Assembly (NCBI RefSeq): GCF_040839445.1 | Contig: NZ_JBDPGJ010000002.1 | Location: 1,116,001-1,180,000 of the forward strand | DNA from: Aquibium pacificus | GTDB lineage: Bacteria > Pseudomonadota > Alphaproteobacteria > Rhizobiales > Rhizobiaceae | DNA: 64,000 nucleotides | Reading direction: 5' to 3' | Shown: piece after piece, positions 24,504-32,849 of the stretch | Layout of the letters: every line of letters starts with the position of its first letter | Position numbering within the stretch: the first letter of the stretch is position 1 | The notes under the pieces: generated by a model | The model's database searches: none | What the model was told of the DNA's origin: nothing | The model's input: the letters and a program-made list of their open reading frames with translations, nothing else | Translations under genes and position numbers: made by a program

Positions 24504-25277
24504 TCAAACCCCCGCCCGTCGCGCCAGCATCCGGTCGCGCAGGCGCGACAGGAATGGGATTGTCTCGAACTGGTCCTGCCGCACCTTGTCCCACGACACG
24601 CCTTGTGGCCGGGGCATCGCGTTACGGGTCTCGATCAACTCCAGCTCCGTGGCGACGAAGTCGAGCGGCGTGTCGTGAGCCTCGATCACCACCCGCTCGT
24701 CGGGAACGATCTGGACGGAATGCACCGTCGTCGCCATCGGCGTGTCGGCGGTCACGATGCCGAGTTCGCGAAATATGCCGGTCTCGAGATCGGCGAAGCC
24801 GGCACCCTTGCCGGTGCGTCCTCCCGCCCGGCCGACGGCGACCGAGCCGACGACGCAGAAGTCGAGCGGCTCTATGTCCTCGAACTCAATCCGCTCGCCA
24901 TGCTCCATGAAGCCTTGCGCGGTCGCGGCGAGTTCGTAGGAGATACCGTCGGCGGCGAGCGTCTTCGGGTCGAGCCGCAAATAAGGGAATTCGCGCGTCA
25001 GGTACGGCACCGGCGTATAGACCGTCTTGCCTTCGTAAAGCGCCCGGATGCGGATGGGGATCTGCGGGTGGTCCGGGTTCGTCTTGACCGTCTTCGCGTC
25101 CTGCCAGGCCTGCGTCTGCGCCAGGCGCCAGGCCGCGACGTCGGCGCCGACGAAGTTCGGGATCATGCTCCAGGCGGGACCGATCGCCACGCCCTCGTCT
25201 TCCAGCCTGCGCCAGATGTCGTGGCGCACGGCGTCCTTGCCCGGGTTGCGCCCGGCCCAGCGGCCCTTTTCAGGCAT
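24504..25277 (-). CDS. 5-formyltetrahydrofolate cyclo-ligase-like protein
   Basis: This 257-residue protein resembles the 5-FCL/MTHFS family (N-terminal Lys-Asp-Ala-Val-Arg-His-Asp-Ile-Trp helix and a C-terminal region around Gly-Lys-Gly-Ala-Gly-Phe-Ala-Asp that matches the folate-binding glycine loop). True 5-FCL enzymes are nearer 200 residues and convert 5-formyl-THF to methenyl-THF. Proteins of this longer type often sit in catabolic clusters with no proven folate role. The start at 25277 overlaps the upstream hydrolase gene by eight bases. Its task in the island is unknown. Confidence 0.7.
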   Translation of the reverse strand: MPEKGRWAGRNPGKDAVRHDIWRRLEDEGVAIGPAWSMIPNFVGADVAAWRLAQTQAWQDAKTVKTNPDHPQIPIRIRALYEGKTVYTPVPYLTREFPYLRLDPKTLAADGISYELAATAQGFMEHGERIEFEDIEPLDFCVVGSVAVGRAGGRTGKGAGFADLETGIFRELGIVTADTPMATTVHSVQIVPDERVVIEAHDTPLDFVATELELIETRNAMPRPQGVSWDKVRQDQFETIPFLSRLRDRMLARRAGV

Positions 25278-25953
25278 GCGCGATCTCCTGCGAAAGAGCC
25301 TGCTCCAGGCTGGCAATCCCCGCCGTCCAGCCGACGATGCCGCCCTGCGCGACGATCATCTCTATTGCCGCCGCCTTGAACTCAGGGAAGTAGCTTTCGG
25401 TGGCCTCCTCGATCAGCAGGCATTCGTAGCCGCGGTCGTTGGCCTCGCGCATCGAGGTCTGGACGCAGACCTCCGTCGTCACCCCGGCGAAGACGAGCTG
25501 CGCGATGCCCATCTCCTGCAGGCGCTCGTGCAATCCCGTCGCCCAGAACATGCCCTTGCCGGGCTTGTCGATCTCGATCTCGCCGGGTATCGGTGCGAGT
25601 TCCGGCACGATCTGGTTGCCAGGTTCTCCCGCGATCAGGATTCGTCCCATCGCGCCGTCGTCCCCGATCCGCAGCCCGGGTTTGCCGCGCAGTCGTTTCG
25701 CGGGAGGACAATCCGAGAGATCCGGCCGGTGCGCCTCGCGGGTGTGGATCACGGGCCAGCCCCGGTCGCGGAACAGTTCGAGCAGCCTTGCCACCGCCGG
25801 AATGGCCGGCAGCAGGCGCGACACGTCGTTGCCGAGCACGGCGCCGAACCCGCCCGGCTCGATGAAGTCGCGCTGCATGTCGATCACCACCAGCGCGACG
25901 CGCTGCGGGTCGAGGCTGAAGTCGTAGGGGCGGGCGGGGATAGAGATGGCCAT
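25270..25953 (-). CDS. Isochorismatase-fold cysteine hydrolase, possible triuret or ureide hydrolase
   Basis: This 227-residue amidase has the catalytic triad of the isochorismatase-like family: Asp25 (Ile-Asp-Met-Gln), Lys130 (Ile-Asp-Lys-Pro-Gly-Lys-Gly) and Cys163 (Thr-Thr-Glu-Val-Cys-Val). It is clearly related to the BiuH encoded nearby but differs in the lid region and lacks its N-terminal extension. In other bacteria, pairs of such hydrolases act on triuret (TrtA) and then biuret (BiuH), so triuret hydrolase is a reasonable but unproven call. Ureidoacrylate hydrolase is an alternative. It is packed between an ABC ATPase gene (two-base gap) and the cyclo-ligase-like gene. Confidence 0.75.
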   Translation of the reverse strand: MAISIPARPYDFSLDPQRVALVVIDMQRDFIEPGGFGAVLGNDVSRLLPAIPAVARLLELFRDRGWPVIHTREAHRPDLSDCPPAKRLRGKPGLRIGDDGAMGRILIAGEPGNQIVPELAPIPGEIEIDKPGKGMFWATGLHERLQEMGIAQLVFAGVTTEVCVQTSMREANDRGYECLLIEEATESYFPEFKAAAIEMIVAQGGIVGWTAGIASLEQALSQEIAHA

Positions 25954-25955
25954 CC

Positions 25956-27503
25956 TCAATGCCCCGCCATGTGCTGGCCGATCGTGTTGCGGTCGGTCTC
26001 GCCGATTGGCGCGACGTAGCTGATCGTGCCGCCCGACATCACCGCCACCCGGTCGGCGAGTTCCAGGATCTCGTCCAAATCCTCGCTGACCAGCAGCACC
26101 GCCGCGCCGCGGTTGCGCTGCTCCATGATCTGGCTGCGGATTTCCGAAACCGAGGCGAAGTCGAGGCCGAAGCACGGATTGGCGACGATCAGGACGTCGA
26201 CGTCGCCCGACAGTTCGCGCGCCAGCACCGCGCGCTGCACATTGCCTCCCGACAGCGCCTCGATGGGCGAGTCCGGCGAGGTCGTCTTCACGCGGTAGAG
26301 CGCGATCAGTTCCTCCGCCTTCTTGCGCATCGGCCCTGGCGACAGCCACCAGCCGAGGCTCGCCACGGGAGGCTTGTCGAAGGAGCGGAAGGCCATGTTC
26401 TCGGCAACGCTCATGCGCGGAACCGTGGCGTTCTTCAGCGGCTCCTCGGGCAGGCCGAAGACCTTGAACCGGTCGAAATCGGAACGCTTGGGCTCGAATG
26501 GCTTGGCGTGGATGAAGATGCGCCCGTCCGACAGCGGCCGCTGACCGGCCAGCGCCTCCACGAGCGCGCTCTGTCCGTTGCCCGATACGCCCGCGATGCC
26601 GACGATCTCACCGGCGCGGACCTTGAGGTTGACGACGTCGATCGCCGGCCGTCCTTCCTCGTCCTGTGCGCAGAGCCCGGCAAGCTCCAGCACCACCGGC
26701 TGGTCGTTGTGGATGCGGCGCTCGGCGCGCTCGCGCACCTCGGTGTCGCCGATCATCATGCGGCTCATCTCGGCGACGGTGGCGGAGCGGGCGTCGCCGG
26801 TTCCCGTCAGCCGTCCGCGCCGCAGCACGGTGAAGCTGTCGCAGAAGGCCTTCACCTCGCGGAACTTGTGCGAGATCATCAGGACGGTGATCTCGCCGCG
26901 CGATGCCATTTCCCCCAGCAGCCCGAGCACCTCGTCCGCCTCGCCGGGAGTCAGCACCGACGTCGGCTCGTCGAGGATCAGGACGCGTTGGTCGAGATAG
27001 AGCAGCTTCAGGATTTCCAGCTTCTGCTTTTCGCCGGCCGAGAGCGTCGAGACCTGCGCGTTCAGCGGCACGCGGAACGGCATGCGGTCCATGAAGGCTT
27101 CGAGCTTCGGTTTCTCTGACTTCCAGTCGACGATCGCCGGGGCGTCCGCCCGCGAGATGACGAGATTCTCGGCAGCGGTGAGGCAGGGAACGAGAGTAAA
27201 ATGCTGGTAGACCATGCCGATACCGAGATCGCGCGCGTCGCGGGGGCTGCGGACCGCCGCTTCCTGTCCGTCGAGCAGCACGGATCCGCGCGTGGCGGCG
27301 TAAAAGCCCATGATGCATTTGACGAGCGTCGACTTGCCCGCGCCGTTCTCTCCAAGCAGCGCGTGGAACGAGCCGGACTTGACGTCGATGGACACATCGT
27401 CGAGCGCCACCAGCGGCCCGAAGATCTTGGTCATGCCGATGGTCTGGAGCGAGGGCGCGCGCCTGGCTTCCGTCGCCATGTCCAACGAGGTCGCGGCGCT
27501 CAT
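25956..27503 (-). CDS. Tandem ABC ATPase of a BMP-type (nucleoside/ureide) importer
   Basis: This 515-residue protein has two ABC domains in tandem, as in NupA/YufO and sugar importers. The first has Gly-Glu-Asn-Gly-Ala-Gly-Lys-Ser-Thr, Leu-Ser-Ala-Gly-Glu and Leu-Ile-Leu-Asp-Glu-Pro. The second has a degenerate Walker A (Gly-Val-Ser-Gly-Asn-Gly-Gln-Ser) and Walker B ending Asn-Pro, with signature Leu-Ser-Gly-Gly-Asn. Only the first site is likely to hydrolyse ATP, the usual state in this family. The ATG overlaps the biuret hydrolase stop by four bases and follows GGAGG. Confidence 0.88.
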   Translation of the reverse strand: MSAATSLDMATEARRAPSLQTIGMTKIFGPLVALDDVSIDVKSGSFHALLGENGAGKSTLVKCIMGFYAATRGSVLLDGQEAAVRSPRDARDLGIGMVYQHFTLVPCLTAAENLVISRADAPAIVDWKSEKPKLEAFMDRMPFRVPLNAQVSTLSAGEKQKLEILKLLYLDQRVLILDEPTSVLTPGEADEVLGLLGEMASRGEITVLMISHKFREVKAFCDSFTVLRRGRLTGTGDARSATVAEMSRMMIGDTEVRERAERRIHNDQPVVLELAGLCAQDEEGRPAIDVVNLKVRAGEIVGIAGVSGNGQSALVEALAGQRPLSDGRIFIHAKPFEPKRSDFDRFKVFGLPEEPLKNATVPRMSVAENMAFRSFDKPPVASLGWWLSPGPMRKKAEELIALYRVKTTSPDSPIEALSGGNVQRAVLARELSGDVDVLIVANPCFGLDFASVSEIRSQIMEQRNRGAAVLLVSEDLDEILELADRVAVMSGGTISYVAPIGETDRNTIGQHMAGH

Positions 27504-28222
27504 GGCAGTGCCTCCAGGAATGCACCGGACGTGGCGACGGCGCCGAACACGCCGCCCTGCATCTTGATCATGTCGATCGCCGCGAGGTGGTTTTCGAGCT
27601 TCGTCGCCGCGCAGCAGTCCTCCAGCAGAAGGCATTCGTAGCCCCGGTCGTTGGCGTCGCGCATGGTCGTGTGCACGCAGACGTCCGTGGTGACGCCGGA
27701 CAGCACGATGTTGCGTATGCGCTTGTTCCGCAGCACCAGCTCGAGGTCTGTCGCCAGGAACGAGCCCTTGCCCGGCTTGTCGATGATCGCCTCGCCCGGC
27801 TCGGGCTGCAGTTCCGGGATGATCTCCCATCCGGGCTCGCCGCGCACGAGGATGCGCCCGCACGGACCCTGGTCGCCGATGCCGGCGCCGATGCGCTGCG
27901 ACCGCCAGCGCTTGTTCGCCGGCAGGTCGGAAAGGTCCGGCTTGTGGCCCTCGCGGGTGTGGATGATCGGGTAGCCCTTGGCGCGAAGCGCCTCCAGAAC
28001 CTTCGCGATCGGCACGATCGGCGCGCGGGTCAGCGAGATGTCGTAGCCCATGGAGTCCACGTAGCCGCCGGGAGCGCAGAAGTCGGTCTGCATGTCGATG
28101 ACGATGAGGCACGTATTGTGCGGGCCGATGTCGCCGTCGAACGGCCAGGGATAGGGATCGGCGGCAACCGTGACGGCTCCGGCCACCAGGGCTTTTTCGA
28201 TCCGTTCGTCGACGAGGCTCAT
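27500..28222 (-). CDS. biuH: Biuret amidohydrolase
   Basis: This 240-residue cysteine hydrolase converts biuret to allophanate and ammonia. It matches the Rhizobium leguminosarum biuret hydrolase along its whole length as I remember it: Asp-Pro-Tyr-Pro-Trp-Pro near the N terminus, Asp-Met-Gln-Thr-Asp-Phe, Asn-Lys-Arg-Trp-Arg-Ser-Gln-Arg, and Gly-Pro-Cys-Gly-Arg-Ile. The catalytic residues Asp43, Lys149 and Cys182 keep a constant offset of seven from the published Asp36, Lys142 and Cys175. GAGGAAG precedes the ATG. It sits inside the transporter operon, upstream of the ATPase gene, with an allophanate hydrolase encoded in the same island. Confidence 0.88.
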   Translation of the reverse strand: MSLVDERIEKALVAGAVTVAADPYPWPFDGDIGPHNTCLIVIDMQTDFCAPGGYVDSMGYDISLTRAPIVPIAKVLEALRAKGYPIIHTREGHKPDLSDLPANKRWRSQRIGAGIGDQGPCGRILVRGEPGWEIIPELQPEPGEAIIDKPGKGSFLATDLELVLRNKRIRNIVLSGVTTDVCVHTTMRDANDRGYECLLLEDCCAATKLENHLAAIDMIKMQGGVFGAVATSGAFLEALP

Positions 28223-28232
28223 GGTGTCTTCC

Positions 28233-29153
28233 TCACTTCACGATGGAGAGTTCGCCCGGCACTTCACGCGCCGCGCTCTTGGAGCGGGCCGAGGCGATCA
28301 TGATGAAAAGGGTCAGGATGTAGGGGGCGGCATTGAAGAAGTAGTAGCCCTGGCTGATGCCGACCGATTGCAGCGCGGGCCCGATGGCGCCCGCCGCACC
28401 GAACAGGAGTGCGGCGAAGATGCAGCGTATCGGGTCCCACCGCGCGAAGATGACCAGCGCCACGGCCATCAGGCCTTGCCCAGAGGACAGGCCCTCGTTC
28501 CAGCTTCCGGGATAGTAGAGCGACAGGAAGGCGCCGCCGACGCCGGCGAGGAAGCCGCCGGCCGAGGTCGCCAGCAGGCGCACGAGATCGACCGAGACGC
28601 CCATCGCCTTGGCCGAGGCGGCGCTGTCGCCGGTCATACGTACGATCAGGCCCCAGCGCGTGGTGCGGAACGCCCATGCCATGAAGGCGGCGAGCGCGAT
28701 GCCGACGAAGAACAGCGGGTTGACCTGGAGCGCCTGCGCGACCAGCGGATCGCCGGACCAGTCGGCCAGATGGATGGCTTCGAGCCGTGGCGCGGTCGGC
28801 TGGATGTAGGGCTTGCCGAAGAAGAAGGCGAGGCCGGTGCCGAAGCTCATGAAAGCGATGCCGACAGCGATGTCGTTCACCTTCGGCAGCTTGCAGATAT
28901 AGCCGTGCATGGCGCCGAGCACGAGGCCGGAGCACCCGGCCATGAGGACGCCGAGCCACGGGCTGCCGGTCGAATAGGAGCCGGCATAGGCCACCATGGC
29001 GCCGAGCACGAGATTGCCCTCCAGCCCGAGGTTGATGCGCCCGGATTTCTCGGTCAGGCATTCGCCCAGCGCCACGAACATGAAGGGCGTCGAGACGCGG
29101 ATCGCGCCGCCCAGCATGGCGATCAGCACGATGAAGAGTTCGCCGCCGCTCAT
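28233..29153 (-). CDS. ABC permease of the BMP-type importer (second subunit)
   Basis: This 306-residue permease of the branched-chain/nucleoside type (NupC/YufQ-like) has about eight membrane segments. The start carries Thr-Pro-Phe-Met-Phe-Val-Ala-Leu-Gly-Glu-Cys-Leu-Thr-Glu-Lys-Ser-Gly, the conserved cytoplasmic loop that contacts the ATPase, followed by Asn-Leu-Gly-Leu-Glu-Gly. It overlaps the first permease gene by four bases and is followed ten bases later by biuH. Confidence 0.87.
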   Translation of the reverse strand: MSGGELFIVLIAMLGGAIRVSTPFMFVALGECLTEKSGRINLGLEGNLVLGAMVAYAGSYSTGSPWLGVLMAGCSGLVLGAMHGYICKLPKVNDIAVGIAFMSFGTGLAFFFGKPYIQPTAPRLEAIHLADWSGDPLVAQALQVNPLFFVGIALAAFMAWAFRTTRWGLIVRMTGDSAASAKAMGVSVDLVRLLATSAGGFLAGVGGAFLSLYYPGSWNEGLSSGQGLMAVALVIFARWDPIRCIFAALLFGAAGAIGPALQSVGISQGYYFFNAAPYILTLFIMIASARSKSAAREVPGELSIVK

Positions 29154-30259
29154 GTCCGGTCTCCCGTGGTGCGCGCCTGCAAGAAGGGGATGCGTCCGTA
29201 GAAGGTCTCGCTGACCAGAAGCACCACGAAGATGATGCCCTGCAGCACCAGCACGGTGGCGTCGGGCATTCCCATCCGCCGCTGGATCAACCCGCCCGAG
29301 GCGGCGAGCGCGCCGAACATGATGGCCACTGGAACCACCGCCAGCGGGTTCTGCCGGGCGAGGAAGGCGACGAGTATGCCGGTGAAGCCGTAGCCCGCGA
29401 CCAGCGAGGCATTGGCCTGCCCGTGCACGGCCGCGACCTCGAAATAGCCGGCGAGCCCGGCACAGGCGCCTGCGATGGCGCAGCAGGCGACGACGAGGGG
29501 CCCGACCGGCAACCCTTGTGCCTGGGCTGCGCGCACGTTGCCGCCGGTCATCCGCGCGGCGAAGCCGAAGGTGGTGCGCGACATCAGGATATAGAGCACG
29601 ACCGCGAGCAGGATGCCCGCCGCCAGTCCCCAGTGGACCGAGGTCCCGGGGATGGCGCCGACCCGGTAGGCGTCGCCGATCGGCATGGTGGACGGCTTGT
29701 TGGCAGAGGCCGGATCGCGTAGCGCGCCTTCCACGAAGAAGTTCATGATGGCGATGGCGATGTAGGTCAGGAGCAGCGACGATATGGTCTCGTTGACGCC
29801 GCGATAGTGCCGCAGCCAGCCTGCGAGGCCGATCCAGACGGCGCCGGCAGCCATGGCCGCGAGCGCCATGATCGGCATGGTCAGTACCGGCGACCAGCCG
29901 CCGCCGACCAGCGGGATGGCCACCGCGGCGGCGCAGAAGCCGCCGAGCACGAGCCCGCCTTCCGCGCCGATGATCGTCAGGCCGATGCGGGCGGGAATGG
30001 CGAAGGCGAGCCCGGTCAGCACCAGCGGCGCGCTGCGCTGCAAGGTGTTCTGGATCGAAAAGCTGGAGCCGAAGCCGCCGGTCCAGATCAGGCTGAAGAA
30101 GGTCGCTGGCGATTTCCCCAGCGCGAGAAGGAAGACCGAGAACAGGATCGCCGAGGCGACGAGCGCCCCGAGCGGGATCACCAGCGCCTCGACGGCGCGC
30201 ATGGCGCTCGGGCCGAGGCTGATTTGCCGGGTGGCGGGGGGAGAGACGATGGCGGTCAT
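29150..30259 (-). CDS. ABC permease of the BMP-type importer (first subunit)
   Basis: This 369-residue inner-membrane permease (NupB/YufP-like) has nine or ten membrane segments. It carries the typical Ile-Pro-Ala-Arg-Ile-Gly-Leu-Thr-Ile-Ile-Gly-Ala-Glu-Gly loop and a periplasmic stretch before Ser-Val-His-Trp-Gly. With the second permease, the tandem ATPase and the BMP binding protein upstream it makes a complete importer. The gap to the binding-protein gene holds a palindromic repeat. Confidence 0.87.
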   Translation of the reverse strand: MTAIVSPPATRQISLGPSAMRAVEALVIPLGALVASAILFSVFLLALGKSPATFFSLIWTGGFGSSFSIQNTLQRSAPLVLTGLAFAIPARIGLTIIGAEGGLVLGGFCAAAVAIPLVGGGWSPVLTMPIMALAAMAAGAVWIGLAGWLRHYRGVNETISSLLLTYIAIAIMNFFVEGALRDPASANKPSTMPIGDAYRVGAIPGTSVHWGLAAGILLAVVLYILMSRTTFGFAARMTGGNVRAAQAQGLPVGPLVVACCAIAGACAGLAGYFEVAAVHGQANASLVAGYGFTGILVAFLARQNPLAVVPVAIMFGALAASGGLIQRRMGMPDATVLVLQGIIFVVLLVSETFYGRIPFLQARTTGDRT

Positions 30260-30286
30260 GAGAATACCCCTCGTCTGGCCGTACCT

Positions 30287-30407
30287 CTACCCCTGACCCC
30301 TCCCCACAAGGGGGAGGGGGAGGCGGCGTCGCTCCGCGCTTCCACTGAAGGAGACTTTGCGGTCACAGAGTCCCCTTCCCCCTCGTGGGGATAGGTCAGG
30401 GGTGGAG
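30287..30407. repeat. Palindromic intergenic repeat, RIME/REP-like
   Basis: Two arms of about 30 bases, 30289-30320 and 30371-30405, are imperfect inverted copies. Both contain the core CCCCTGACC / CTCCCC-CAAGGGGG or its complement, with about 50 bases between. Such G/C-run palindromes are scattered between genes in Rhizobiales genomes and form stable hairpins in RNA. Here the element lies between the binding-protein and permease genes, where it may lower downstream expression. The hairpin is seen; membership of a genome-wide family is inferred. Confidence 0.6.
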
Positions 30408-30482
30408 GTATCGACATATCCGCTGCCCTCGAATCTGTTTGCCGGAAAGCGGCGGCGAGAACCGCCGCTCAGTAAGCTCGCA

Positions 30483-31586
30483 TCAGGTGGTCGAGCCCTG
30501 GACGCCTTCGAGCAGGTAGCCCATTCCGTCCAGCACCGGGTCGTAGTTGTCCATCGGGCCTTCGATGACGAGTTTGCCCGTGTTGTCCTTGAGGGGGCCG
30601 ACATAGATCGGCTTGCCGGCCTTGAGGCCTTCGATCGCCGCGTCGGCCGCCTTGATCGCCTCCGGCGTCGCGCCGGCGCCGTAGGGCGTGTTGCGGATCA
30701 TGTCGTTGTGGTAGCCGCCGACGATGAAGTTCGGCAGTGCCTCGCCCTTGGCCAGTGCGTCCGCGTAGAGCTTGTAGATTGTCTCCCACTTATATTCCGC
30801 GCCGGTGATGAAGCCCTTCGGAGCGAGCGGTGCCTGGCTGGCATTGTGGCCGCAGGTCTTCACGCCGCGTCCCTCCGCGGTCTCGACCACCACCTTCGGC
30901 CCGTCGACATGGCAGGTGATGACGTCGCAGCCGGCGTCGATCAGCGCGTTCGCGGCTTCCGCCTCGCGCACCGGCAGCGACCATTCGCCGGTGAAGATCA
31001 CTTGGACCGTCGCCTCCGGATTGACGCTCCTTGCACCGAGCAGCACCGAATTGATGTTGGACAGCACCGACGGTATCGGCTTGGCGGCGACGAAGCCGAT
31101 CTTGTTCGTGGTGGTGGAGAGGCCGGCAGCGACGCCGTTCACGTAGTGCGCCTGGTTCAGGTAGCAGAAGTAGCTGCCGGCATTCGTCGGATCGCCTTCC
31201 TTCCACAGCGGCGCGGCGTGGCGGAACTGGACGTCGGGGTACTTCTTCGCCGACTCGACCACGAAGGGGTTGTAGTAGCCGAAGGAGGTGGCGAGGATCA
31301 GGTTCGCGCCGTCGAGGTTGATCATCGATTCCATCGACTGCGAGACCGCGTCGGTCTCGGGAACGTTCTCCTCCTCGATGACCGTGACGCCTGGCACCTG
31401 CTTGAGGATGTCCATGGCCACCGCATGGGCCTGGTTCCAGCCGAAGTCGTCGCGCGGTCCGACATAGACGGCGCCGAGCACGATGGGCTGTTGCGCGCGG
31501 GCGGCCAGGCCGAGCGGTAGGGCCGATGCGGCGAGGCCGGCGGCGCCGGCCTTGAGGATGGATCGGCGGGAGAGAAATTGCGTCAT
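30483..31586 (-). CDS. BMP-family substrate-binding protein, Tat-exported
   Basis: This 367-residue periplasmic binding protein of the basic-membrane-protein (PnrA/BmpA) type captures nucleosides or related ureides for the ABC importer. The signal carries Ser-Arg-Arg-Ser-Ile-Leu-Lys, a twin-arginine motif, and ends Ala-Arg-Ala before Gln-Gln. Gly-Pro-Arg-Asp-Asp-Phe-Gly-Trp-Asn and Asp-Val-Ile-Thr-Cys-His-Val-Asp are typical ligand-pocket segments. ATG 31586 follows GGAG; a GTG four codons earlier is less likely. It is the first gene of the transport unit, followed by two permeases, biuH and the ATPase. Confidence 0.88.
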   Translation of the reverse strand: MTQFLSRRSILKAGAAGLAASALPLGLAARAQQPIVLGAVYVGPRDDFGWNQAHAVAMDILKQVPGVTVIEEENVPETDAVSQSMESMINLDGANLILATSFGYYNPFVVESAKKYPDVQFRHAAPLWKEGDPTNAGSYFCYLNQAHYVNGVAAGLSTTTNKIGFVAAKPIPSVLSNINSVLLGARSVNPEATVQVIFTGEWSLPVREAEAANALIDAGCDVITCHVDGPKVVVETAEGRGVKTCGHNASQAPLAPKGFITGAEYKWETIYKLYADALAKGEALPNFIVGGYHNDMIRNTPYGAGATPEAIKAADAAIEGLKAGKPIYVGPLKDNTGKLVIEGPMDNYDPVLDGMGYLLEGVQGSTT

Positions 31587-31805
31587 GAGATGCTCCACGG
31601 GTTAGCGGTTGAGTTCGAATTGCCGGTTGCGCGGCGGCCATCCTGCTTCAGGGAGGCAAGCCGTATGCCAGCCGGCGCAGCCATGCCGGGCGCCGGCCAA
31701 GTCATTGTCACGAAAGATTCTTTCGCGGCTGCGGCCGGTCTTTCCGGCAGCCTGCAGCACGCCGCTAGCACAAGCTTTGTGCACCGATCGTTTGATGCCT
31801 GCGGA

Positions 31806-32795
31806 CTAGGCATGGGTCTTCGATGCCTCCTTTGCGCCTTTGCCGAGCCCGGATGTCTCGTAGGTCGGCGACAGACGGCTGAGCAGGAAGGCGTCGCCGC
31901 GGATCGGCACGTATCGCGCCGGCCGGTCGTCGCTGGCACAGTTCGGCAGGCAGGCAATCTCGGCCTCCGGGTTGGGGTCGAGAAAGAAGGCAATCGAGAA
32001 GCGTTCGCGCCCGCTCGGGCTAACGACGCGATGCGGCGTGGAGACGTAGATGTCGTTCGTCCAGCGCATCAGGCAGTCGCCGATGTTGCACACGAACGCG
32101 CCCGGAACGTGCGGCGCCTTCAGCCATTCGCCCGCCCGGTTGCGCACCTCCAGCCCGCCGACGCCATCGGTGGCGAGCAGGGTCACGCAGCCGTAGTCGG
32201 TGTGTTCGCCGGCGCCGAGTTGCCCTTCGTCGAGGCGCTCTGGCGCGGGCGGATAATGCAGCAGCCGCAACACCGCCATCGGCCGGTCGAGCTTGTCCTC
32301 GAAGAAGTCCTCGTCGATCCCGATATCGATCGCGAATGCGCGATGGATGGCGCGTCCGAGCCCGTGGCAGGCATCGAAATAGGCGAGCATGGTGTCGCGG
32401 AAGCCCGCCATCTCGGGCCAGCGGTTCTCCGCCCGGAACATGCGGCCCTCGACGATCTCGGGATCGTCGGGCGGCAGCTCCAGCCCGATGTTGAAGGCTT
32501 CCTTCAGGTCGGCGGGCTTGGTGGGATCGAGTGCCTCCCCCTTCATCGGAACGTAGCCGCGATTGCCGCTGGCCGAATAGACGGACCGCATCTTCTTCGC
32601 CTCGTCGCGGGCGAAGAAATCCGCAGACGCTTCGAACGCGCGATCGATCAAACCTGCGGGAACAGAATGGTTCGTCACGTAGAAGAAGCCGATGTCGCGG
32701 CAGGCGCGGCCGATTTGTGCCGCCAGCGCCTCGACCGCGGCCGGGCTCCCGCCGTCAAGGGCGGAGACGTCGATCAGGGGGATGTTCCCGCTCAT
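31806..32795 (-). CDS. 2-oxoglutarate/Fe(II)-dependent oxygenase, isopenicillin N synthase-like
   Basis: This 329-residue enzyme has the double-stranded beta-helix of the IPNS/2OG oxygenases. The iron ligands are His and Asp in Gly-Glu-His-Thr-Asp-Tyr-Gly and His in Thr-Pro-His-Arg-Val-Val, and Arg-Phe-Ser binds the 2-oxoglutarate carboxylate. The N-terminal DIOX_N region (Phe-Phe-Tyr-Val-Thr-Asn-His) is intact. GGAGGAAG precedes ATG 32795. The family oxidises small molecules; the substrate here is unknown. Its place between the allophanate hydrolase and transporter genes suggests it acts before or alongside biuret breakdown. Confidence 0.85.
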   Translation of the reverse strand: MSGNIPLIDVSALDGGSPAAVEALAAQIGRACRDIGFFYVTNHSVPAGLIDRAFEASADFFARDEAKKMRSVYSASGNRGYVPMKGEALDPTKPADLKEAFNIGLELPPDDPEIVEGRMFRAENRWPEMAGFRDTMLAYFDACHGLGRAIHRAFAIDIGIDEDFFEDKLDRPMAVLRLLHYPPAPERLDEGQLGAGEHTDYGCVTLLATDGVGGLEVRNRAGEWLKAPHVPGAFVCNIGDCLMRWTNDIYVSTPHRVVSPSGRERFSIAFFLDPNPEAEIACLPNCASDDRPARYVPIRGDAFLLSRLSPTYETSGLGKGAKEASKTHA

Positions 32796-32849
32796 GGAGC
32801 CTTCCTCCATGTGATCCCGTCGCGCGATTCCATGCGATGAGCCTGCGGT

